Positions 57,927 through 64,000 of a stretch of 64,000 nt of DNA are shown piece by piece. The translations under genes were made by a program, and so were the position numbers. Where the stretch lies: NCBI GenBank assembly GCA_963713815.1, contig CAVQNH010000039.1, forward strand, positions 1 through 64,000, given 5' to 3'. Positions within the stretch are counted from its first letter, which is position 1. The number at the start of each line of letters is the position of its first letter. The notes beneath the pieces are model-generated. The model saw only the letters and a program-made list of their open reading frames with translations, had not been told where the DNA came from and made no database searches. The DNA comes from RYN-230 sp963713815. GTDB taxonomy: Bacteria; Actinomycetota; Actinomycetes; Streptosporangiales; Streptosporangiaceae.

Positions 57927-58652
57927 TCAGCCTGCCTGGGGACCGGCCTCCCCGGCCGGGCCGGGGTCTTCCGGGGGGCCAGACTCCCGGGCCGGGCCGG
58001 ACTGCGCGGCCGGCCCCGGCTCTTCCGGCGCCCCGGGCTCACCCGCCGTCTGCCGCGCCGCGATCCCCAGGTGCTGCTCGATGGCAGCCAGCCGGCCGTC
58101 GATCTGGTCGAGCCGGCGCATGACCCGCGCGAGCTGGGCGGGCGAGCCCACGAGGCGCACGTCAGGCGGCAGCCGGACGACGGTCTCCTCCTCGGCCTCG
58201 GCCTCGCTCTCGGCCTCGCGTTGCTGGATGAACCGCATGACCGCCGCGCGGACCCCGGGCCCGTCAGCCCCCAGGTTGGCCAGGACCTGGTTGGCCACGC
58301 CCTGGCCTTCGCGGACGATGCCGAGCAGGATGTGCTCCGGGCCGATGGAGCCGTGCCCGAGGTCCAGCGCCTCGCGGAGCGACAGCTCGAGGATCTTCTT
58401 GGCCCGCGGCGTGAACGGGATGTGCCCGGACAGCGGCTCCTGCCCCCGGGGGACGATCGACACGACCTGGGCCCGGGCGTCATCCAGGGTGATGGAGAGG
58501 GATTCCAGGGCCGCCCCGGACACGCCACCGCCCTCATGGATCAGGCCGAGCAGCAGGTGCTCGGTGCCGATGTAGCCGTGGCTGAGCATCCGGGCCTCTT
58601 CCTGGGCCAGGACGATGACCCGGCGGGCCCGGTCGGTGAACCTCTCGAACAT
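57927..58652 (-). CDS. Stand-alone Clp N-domain protein (ClpC N-terminal-like)
   Basis: 241 residues. Two Clp-N repeats closely resemble the ClpC N-domain: MFERFTDRARRVIVLAQEEA, YIGTEHLLLGLIHEGGG, FTPRAKKILELSLREAL, GSIGPEHILLGIVREGQG. There is no AAA+ module; instead there is an acidic linker (EAESEAEAEEE), a helix with ARVMRRLDQIDGRLAAIEQH, and a Gly/Pro/Glu tail. It may compete with or adapt substrates to ClpC, or bind phospho-arginine proteins. Its position between pdxS and pdxT is unusual. Confidence 0.87.
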   Translation of the reverse strand: MFERFTDRARRVIVLAQEEARMLSHGYIGTEHLLLGLIHEGGGVSGAALESLSITLDDARAQVVSIVPRGQEPLSGHIPFTPRAKKILELSLREALDLGHGSIGPEHILLGIVREGQGVANQVLANLGADGPGVRAAVMRFIQQREAESEAEAEEETVVRLPPDVRLVGSPAQLARVMRRLDQIDGRLAAIEQHLGIAARQTAGEPGAPEEPGPAAQSGPARESGPPEDPGPAGEAGPQAG

Positions 58653-58755
58653 CTGCCGCTCCCCACGCTGGGTGAAGACGGTCTGCGGGCTTGGACGGCC
58701 GTGGCGTCAGGAGGCTGGCGTGGCCGCCAGGACCGGACCGGGCCGCCGCACGGGG

Positions 58756-59685
58756 TCACCAGCCGCGGCTGGCGTAACGGTCAGCGGCGGGCAGGGTGTC
58801 GGTGCTGATCCCGACCATGGGCTCACCGAGCCCGCGGGAGACCTTGGCCACGACGTCGGGATCGTCGTGGAAGGTAGTGGCCTTCACGATCGCGGCGGCG
58901 CGGGCGGCCGGGTCTCCCGACTTGAAGATCCCGGAACCGACGAACACCCCTTCGGCGCCGAGCTGCATCATCATGGCCGCGTCCGCCGGGGTGGCGATGC
59001 CGCCCGCGGTGAACAGCACGACCGGCAGCTTGCCGAGCCGGGCGACCTCGGCGACGATCTCGTAGGGAGCCTGCAGGTCCTTCGCGGCCGCGTAGAGCTC
59101 CTCGGCCGGCAGGGTGCCCAGGGCCCGGATGGCGCCGGAGATCGAGCGCATGTGCCGGGTGGCCTCGACCACGTTGCCGGTGCCCGCCTCCCCCTTCGAC
59201 CTGATCATGGCCGCGCCCTCGGCCAGCCGCCGCAGCGCCTCGCCCAGGTTGGTCGCGCCGCACACGAACGGCACGGTGAAGTCCCACTTGTCCACGTGGT
59301 GGGCTTCGTCGGCCGGGGTCAGCACCTCGGACTCGTCGATGTAGTCCACCCCGATGGCCTGCAGGACCTGCGCCTCGGCGAAGTGCCCGATCCGGCACTT
59401 GGCCATGACCGGGATGGAGACCGCCTGGATGATCCCGTCGATCATGTCCGGGTCGCTCATCCGGGCCACGCCGCCCTGGGCCCGGATGTCGGCCGGGACC
59501 CGCTCCAGCGCCATCACCGCGACCGCGCCGGCGTCCTCGGCGATCTTGGCCTGATCCGGCGTCACCACGTCCATGATCACGCCGCCCTTGAGCATGTCCG
59601 CCATGCCCCGCTTGACCCGCGCGGTGCCGGTCTGGGTGGGGCTGGAGGGGCTGGATGCGGTACTGCGTGACACGGTGAACCTCAT
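58756..59685 (-). CDS. pdxS: Pyridoxal 5'-phosphate synthase subunit PdxS
   Basis: Lyase making PLP from ribose 5-phosphate, glyceraldehyde 3-phosphate and ammonia. 309 residues: GMADMLKGGVIMDVVTP with the first catalytic Lys (near TARVKRGMADMLKGG), VMAKCRIGHFAEAQ, DYIDESEVLTPAD, SKGEAGTGNVVEA with the second, and FVGSGIFKS. The first ~20 residues are Ser/Thr-rich and unconserved. Deoxyxylulose-independent pathway. Confidence 0.96.
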   Translation of the reverse strand: MRFTVSRSTASSPSSPTQTGTARVKRGMADMLKGGVIMDVVTPDQAKIAEDAGAVAVMALERVPADIRAQGGVARMSDPDMIDGIIQAVSIPVMAKCRIGHFAEAQVLQAIGVDYIDESEVLTPADEAHHVDKWDFTVPFVCGATNLGEALRRLAEGAAMIRSKGEAGTGNVVEATRHMRSISGAIRALGTLPAEELYAAAKDLQAPYEIVAEVARLGKLPVVLFTAGGIATPADAAMMMQLGAEGVFVGSGIFKSGDPAARAAAIVKATTFHDDPDVVAKVSRGLGEPMVGISTDTLPAADRYASRGW

Positions 59686-59727
59686 TCGGATCGGGAGACT
59701 TGTGTTACGTCCATGGTAGGCGCTCGG

Positions 59728-60291
59728 TCAGCTGGTCAAATGGGGCATATCCGAGCCGCCGGTCTCGCCGGTCGGGGCGACCAGCGAATCGTCGATCTCG
59801 AAGAAGACCGGCATCGGCGCTCCCCCGGCCAGCCCCAGCGCCCGGGCCAGCCAGCGGCGCCGCGCGGCCTGGGTGGACGCGACCGCGTCGTTGTAGAACT
59901 TGCGGGCCAGGAATACCTGGTTCGCGGCGGACTCCAGCTCGGCGAGCAGCTCGTCGGCATTGCCCTGGCTGTCCAGCGAGGTGCGGAAACCGGGCTGGCT
60001 GAGCACCGCCCGCAGGGCCTGGGTCAGGTCGCTCTCGGCCAGCTCGTTGGGTTCGCCGGCCGCCCGGGCGTCGTGCGCGGCGCCGGCCAGGAGCAGGCTG
60101 GTGGCCGGGTCGAGCAGGCCGCAGGCGGCCAGTTCCTGGGCCACCGAACTGCGCCGGACCAGCGCGGCGTCGAGCGCGGCCCGGGCCTTGTCCACCCGCG
60201 CGTGCATCCGGTCGAGCCGGCCGGCCCGCCAGGACACGTACACGCCGACGAGCACCGCGGCCACGGCGATGAGGATGACGTCAATCAGCAT
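59728..60291 (-). CDS. LemA-like membrane-anchored protein
   Basis: 187 residues. An N-terminal membrane helix (MLIDVILIAVAAVLVGVYVS), then a long helical bundle with ARVDKARAALDAALVRR and ANQVFLARKFYNDAVASTQ, the latter close to the RRFYNDAV hallmark of LemA proteins. Ends in a short loop region. Function unknown; proteins like this are often found between pimA and pdxS in actinomycetes. Confidence 0.75.
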   Translation of the reverse strand: MLIDVILIAVAAVLVGVYVSWRAGRLDRMHARVDKARAALDAALVRRSSVAQELAACGLLDPATSLLLAGAAHDARAAGEPNELAESDLTQALRAVLSQPGFRTSLDSQGNADELLAELESAANQVFLARKFYNDAVASTQAARRRWLARALGLAGGAPMPVFFEIDDSLVAPTGETGGSDMPHLTS

Positions 60292-60362
60292 GGGTCACCA
60301 CCCACCCGCCACGCGACGGGGGCGGGCCCGGTGCGGCGGGCTGCACTGACCCCAGGGCCCCA

Positions 60363-61490
60363 TCAGCGGACCACCCCGACCTGCCCGTACGCGGCCACCA
60401 CGGCCTCGTAGACCCGCACCACGTCCCGGGCCACCACCGGCCAGTCATAGGCCCGGACCGCCTCGGCCGCGGCCTCGGACAGGGTGGCCCGCCGCTCCGG
60501 GTCGTCCAGCAGCCGGCCCGCGGCCGCGGCCAGCGCGGCCGGGTTGCCCGTCTCGAACAGCTCCCCGGCCCGGCCGCCGCGCAGCACCTGGCGGAACGCG
60601 TCGAGGTCGCTGGCCACGATCGGGGCCCCGGCCGCCATGGCCTCGGCGAGCACGATGCCGAAGCTCTCCCCGCCGGTGTTCGGGGCGCAGAAGACGTCGA
60701 CGGAGTGGTACACACGGGCCTTGTCTTCCTCGCTGACCTGGCCGAGGAGAACCACCCGCGGGCGCAGCGGCGCGGGCACCTTGTCCAGCACGTCGCCGGT
60801 GTCCCCGGGCCCGGCGATCAGCAGCCGCAGGCCGGGCCGCTGCACGGCCATCTCGGCGAACGCGCGCAGCAGCACCTCCAGGCCCTTGCGCGGCTCGTCC
60901 ATCCGGCCGAGGAAGCCGAGCGTGCCGCCCTCCCCCGGCCAGCCGGGCAGCGGGGTGGCCTTCTCGTACCGGCTCACGGTCACGCCGTTCGGGATGAGCA
61001 CCGCGTCCCCGCCCATGTGCTCGACCAGCGTGGTCCGGGCAGCCTCGGACACCGCGATCCGCCCGGTGATCTTCTCCAGCGCCGTCTGCAGGGCCGGGTA
61101 GGCGGCGTGCATGATGCGGGAACGCGGGGTGGCGGTGTGCACGGTGGCCACGATCGGCCCGTCCGCGACCCAGCAGGCCAGCAGGGACAGGCTGGGCGCG
61201 GCCGGCTCGTGCACGTGCAGCACGTCGAAGCCGCCCTCCTTGACCCAGCGCCGGACCCGGCTGGCGGACACGAACCCGAACGCGAGCCGGGCCACCGAGC
61301 CGTTGTAGGGCACGGGGACGGCGCGGCCGGCGGGCACCACGTAGGCCGGCAGCGGCGTGTCGTCGTCGGCGGGCGAGATCACCGAGACCTCGTGGCCCAG
61401 CCCGATCAGCGCCTCGGCCAGGTCCCGGATGTGCTGCTGGACACCGCCGGGCACGGCCCAGGTGTAGGGGCAGACGATGCCGACCTTCAC
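60363..61490 (-). CDS. pimA: Phosphatidylinositol alpha-mannosyltransferase PimA
   Basis: Adds the first mannose from GDP-mannose to phosphatidylinositol on the inner face of the membrane. GT4, GT-B fold, 375 residues from the GTG (VKVGIVCPYTWAVPGGVQQH). Seen: DVLHVHEPAAPSLS, IPNGVTVSRY, FLGRMDEPRKGLEVLLRA and the nucleotide-sugar EX7E motif in GGESFGIVLAEAMA. The GTG overlaps the patA stop (GTGA). Operon pgsA-patA-pimA. Confidence 0.94.
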   Translation of the reverse strand: MKVGIVCPYTWAVPGGVQQHIRDLAEALIGLGHEVSVISPADDDTPLPAYVVPAGRAVPVPYNGSVARLAFGFVSASRVRRWVKEGGFDVLHVHEPAAPSLSLLACWVADGPIVATVHTATPRSRIMHAAYPALQTALEKITGRIAVSEAARTTLVEHMGGDAVLIPNGVTVSRYEKATPLPGWPGEGGTLGFLGRMDEPRKGLEVLLRAFAEMAVQRPGLRLLIAGPGDTGDVLDKVPAPLRPRVVLLGQVSEEDKARVYHSVDVFCAPNTGGESFGIVLAEAMAAGAPIVASDLDAFRQVLRGGRAGELFETGNPAALAAAAGRLLDDPERRATLSEAAAEAVRAYDWPVVARDVVRVYEAVVAAYGQVGVVR

Positions 61491-62473
61491 GGTCCGCCGC
61501 CCGTTCCCGCGCCGCCCGTGCCCGCGCTGGCCGACTCGTCGTTGCGGGCGGCGCGGTCCGCGGCGGCCAGCCGCTCCGGGTCGAGGTCGGCCACGAAGAC
61601 CTTCTGGAGCATGTGCCAGTCCTGCGGATGGGCGCGGATCCCGTCCTCGTAGTCGCGGGCGACCGCCTGGGTCATGGCCGCGACCTTCTCCTTGCGCGTG
61701 CCGGTCTCGGGCACCGGCACCTCGTCGTAGATGCGAGCCCGCCAGCCCGCGCCCTCGAACCACAGGGTGGTGGGCAGCAGCGCCGCCCCGGTCTGCACGG
61801 CCAGCGCGGCCGGGCCGGCCATCATCCGCGCCTGCTCCCCGAAGAATTCCACGTCGATGCCGCGGCCGGTGACGTCCCGGTCCGACACCAGGCAGACCAG
61901 GCCCCCGGCCCGCAGCCGCTGGGCCAGCACCCCGAACCGGCTGTCCCCGCCGCTGGCCGGGAGCACCTCCATGCCGAGCCCCTCACGGAACTCCAGGAAC
62001 CGCTGGAACAGGGACTCGGGCTTGAGCCGCTCGGCGACCGTGGTGAACTTCCCGACCCCGCGGCCGATGATCCAGGCTCCGGCCAGTTCGTAGTTGCCGG
62101 TGTGCGGCAGGGCGATGATCACCCCGCGGCCGGCGGCCAGGTTCCGCTGCAGGTTCTCCTCGCCGCTGACCAGCATGTCGGCCTGGATCCGGTCCTGCCC
62201 GATCGTGGGCAGCCGGAAGGCCTCCAGCCAGTAGCGGGCGTAGGACTCCATGGTCTGCCGGGACAGCGCGCGCAGCTCCTTGCCGGTGGCGGACGGGCCG
62301 GTCACCCGGCGCAGGTTCGCCTCCAGCACCTGGACCTGGGGACCCTGGCGGCGCCAGGCGATGTCCGCGCCAAACTGGAACGCGCCGCGGGCCCACGATT
62401 CCGGCACCTTGCAGACCACGGACCAGCCGAGGGCGTACGCGCTGTCGGTCAGCCGGTCCCGGAGCGAGGTCAC
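61487..62473 (-). CDS. patA: Phosphatidylinositol mannoside acyltransferase (PatA-like)
   Basis: Transfers an acyl chain to the mannose of PIM. 328 residues of the lysophospholipid acyltransferase fold, with the catalytic HTGNYE (HX4D/E) near residue 123, SDRDVTGRGIDVEFFG and DWHMLQKVFV. The N-terminal amphipathic region suits peripheral membrane binding. Coupled to pgsA upstream and pimA downstream. Confidence 0.93.
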   Translation of the reverse strand: MTSLRDRLTDSAYALGWSVVCKVPESWARGAFQFGADIAWRRQGPQVQVLEANLRRVTGPSATGKELRALSRQTMESYARYWLEAFRLPTIGQDRIQADMLVSGEENLQRNLAAGRGVIIALPHTGNYELAGAWIIGRGVGKFTTVAERLKPESLFQRFLEFREGLGMEVLPASGGDSRFGVLAQRLRAGGLVCLVSDRDVTGRGIDVEFFGEQARMMAGPAALAVQTGAALLPTTLWFEGAGWRARIYDEVPVPETGTRKEKVAAMTQAVARDYEDGIRAHPQDWHMLQKVFVADLDPERLAAADRAARNDESASAGTGGAGTGGGP

Positions 62474-63222
62474 GCCTTATCCTTCCGCGCGCTGCCATCT
62501 CCAGGGTCGCGAACCGCCGTCGCGGGTCCCGCACCGGGGGTGCCGTTGCCGGCCGCCCCGGGACTCCCCGGGGTGGTGCCGGCGGCGGGCGGGCCTGCGG
62601 CCCCCGCAGCTGCCCGGGGCGCGGCACCGGGCCCGACCGCCTTGCGGACGACCAGGACGCGCTGCGCGAACGTGATGGTGCTGCCCGCCGCGACCAGCCA
62701 GAGCCCGATGGCCAGGACGAACGGCACGCCCAGCCCGGTCAGGCCGGCCGCGACCAGCACGACTACCAGCCGCTCGGAGCGCTCGGCCACGCCCACGTCA
62801 GCGCGGACGCCTATCCCCTCGGCCCGGGCCCGGGCGTAGGACACCAGTCCCCCGGCGACCAGGCAGTACAGCGCCACGCAGGCCAGCACGGGCTGGTGGT
62901 CCCGGGCCAGGTAGATAGCCAGCCCGGAGAAGACCGCCCCGTCCCCGATCCGGTCCAGGGTCGAGTCGAGGAACGCGCCCCAGGGCCCGGTGGTGCCTTT
63001 CATCCGGGCCAGCAGGCCGTCCAGCATGTCGAACATGGCGAAGCCCCAGCACACCAGGGTCCCGGCGAACAGGTGGCCGGTGGGGAACAGCCAGAGGGCG
63101 CCGATGGCCACGCCGACCGTCCCGGCCGCCGTGATCATGTTCGGGGTGATCGGGGTGCGCGCCAGCGTCTCGCCGACCGGCCGGAGCAGGCGGGCGAAGA
63201 AGGGTCTCAGGCGGTTCAGCAT
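62470..63222 (-). CDS. pgsA: Phosphatidylinositol phosphate synthase (CDP-alcohol phosphatidyltransferase)
   Basis: Makes phosphatidylinositol phosphate from CDP-diacylglycerol, first step to PIMs. 250 residues with about six membrane helices. The family motif D-x2-D-G-x2-A-R-x8-G-x3-D-x3-D is complete (DMLDGLLAR ... GAFLDSTLDR). A Gly/Pro/Ala-rich cytoplasmic tail of about 50 residues is extra. Context with patA and pimA points to inositol phosphate rather than glycerol phosphate as acceptor. Confidence 0.92.
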   Translation of the reverse strand: MLNRLRPFFARLLRPVGETLARTPITPNMITAAGTVGVAIGALWLFPTGHLFAGTLVCWGFAMFDMLDGLLARMKGTTGPWGAFLDSTLDRIGDGAVFSGLAIYLARDHQPVLACVALYCLVAGGLVSYARARAEGIGVRADVGVAERSERLVVVLVAAGLTGLGVPFVLAIGLWLVAAGSTITFAQRVLVVRKAVGPGAAPRAAAGAAGPPAAGTTPGSPGAAGNGTPGAGPATAVRDPGDGSARKDKA

Positions 63223-63347
63223 GGCCGTCCGATCCTACTGGCGGAGTGGACAGGAGGGACGATTCCGGCTGGGGGCTTGTGGTCAGGTGTCCAGCAGGTA
63301 AAGGCTGGTTGTGAGGCAGCCGAACAGCGTCGTAGGAGGCGAGACTC

Positions 63348-64000
63348 ATGACTGACAGGAGAGGATCGACAGCTACAGGCGGTACAGCAGTGGCCGACCA
63401 GCCCGGCGGCGTGCGGAATGTCGCGCTGGTCGGCCACTCTGGGTCAGGCAAGACAACTCTGGTGGAGGCCCTCCTCGCCAGCACGGGCGCGATCCCGAGG
63501 GCCGGCCGGGTGGAAGACGGCACCACCGTCAGCGATTTCGATGAGGTAGAAGTCCGGCAGCAACGCTCAGTGAACCTTACCCTGGCGCCGGTCATACACG
63601 CCGGGATCAAGGTCAACCTGCTGGACACGCCAGGCTACGCCGACTTCACCGGCGACCTGCGGGCGGGCCTGAGGGCCGCGGACGCCGCGCTGTTCACCGT
63701 GCCGGCCACCGACGGCGTGGACGGGCTGACCCGGATGCTGTGGGAGGAATGTGCCTCCGTCGGCATGCCCCGGGCCGTGGTCATCACCAAGCTGGATCAC
63801 CAGCGGGCCGACTTCGAGGAGGCCCTGCAGGCCTGCCAGGACGCGTTCGGCGACTCCATCGCCCCCCTCTACCTGCCGGTGACCTCGGGTCCCGGCGCCG
63901 TGACCGGGCTGGTCGGCCTGCTGTCCGGCCGGTTCTACGACTACACCAGCGGCACGCGCACCGAGCGGGACCCCGACCCGGACCAGGCCGACCGCGTGGA
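63348..64000 (+). CDS. Elongation factor G-like GTPase (EF-G2), truncated by window edge
   Basis: 217 complete codons are visible. ATG behind AGGAGG. G1 GHSGSGKTTL (about 29-38), G3 DTPGYADF, G4 ITKLDHQRADF, and a short region starting LPVTSGPGAV. The atypical switch I (DGTTVSDFDEVEVRQQRSV, without a canonical RGITI) identifies the EF-G2/FusB-type paralogue of actinomycetes rather than the main translocase. Divergent from pgsA. Role not established; GTPase activity is expected. Confidence 0.92.
   Translation, partial: MTDRRGSTATGGTAVADQPGGVRNVALVGHSGSGKTTLVEALLASTGAIPRAGRVEDGTTVSDFDEVEVRQQRSVNLTLAPVIHAGIKVNLLDTPGYADFTGDLRAGLRAADAALFTVPATDGVDGLTRMLWEECASVGMPRAVVITKLDHQRADFEEALQACQDAFGDSIAPLYLPVTSGPGAVTGLVGLLSGRFYDYTSGTRTERDPDPDQADRV

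Overview
The window comes from a very GC-rich actinomycete, most like the Streptosporangiales/Frankiales/Streptomyces side of the phylum. The evidence is an rrn operon with actinobacterial leader boxes and a TAGTGT-type promoter, a 23S gene with the actinobacterial helix 54-55 insertion, an argCJBDFRGH cluster, a phosphatidylinositol mannoside (pgsA-patA-pimA) operon, EF-G2, RarA, Eis, and pdxST-yebC-ruvCAB-yajC-secDF-apt-relA synteny. Nearly all genes lie on the minus strand.

Layout. 1-4523: 5' part of 23S, a tRNA-free spacer, 16S and two rrn promoters, all minus strand. 4524-6585: tyrS and a 3-methyladenine glycosylase, both frameshifted. 6594-14495: the arginine cluster, with argG reduced to a 48-codon remnant. 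14762-21028: an accessory block holding a small lipoprotein, two paralogous membrane GGDEF proteins, each with a divergent array of tiny Shine-Dalgarno/ATG/stop units, and an MFS exporter. 21286-28932: pheST, a sensor kinase, a SpoU methyltransferase and infC-rpmI-rplT. 29431-31790: a sigma/anti-sigma fusion and aroE. 31802-41748: mltG, ruvX, alaS, two membrane-associated small proteins, rarA and aspS. 41792-48594: a metallo-hydrolase, a cyclophilin, a DUF349 protein, DedA, relA and apt. 48591-55125: secDF-yajC and ruvCAB. 55241-63222: Eis-like acetyltransferase, yebC, pdxT/pdxS with an interposed Clp-N protein, a LemA-like protein and the PIM genes. 63348 to the edge: EF-G2, plus strand.

The most unusual content is the duplicated accessory module. 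Each diguanylate cyclase-like gene is preceded, on the opposite strand, by a tandem array in which a near-perfect ribosome-binding site is followed 7-8 nt later by a 6-9 codon ORF: M[T/S][A/D]TTGW[T/S] in the first array (8 units) and MTKGWA in the second (5 units). The peptides differ between arrays but share the MT...GW pattern. I know of no described system of this kind.

A caution about the sequence: ten reading-frame breaks (four in tyrS, one each in mpg, both GGDEF genes, the MFS gene, the cyclophilin and secD) are each repaired by removing one base. A uniform +1 bias in essential genes looks more like residual insertion errors in the assembly than decay. The argG deletion is in frame and of a different kind.
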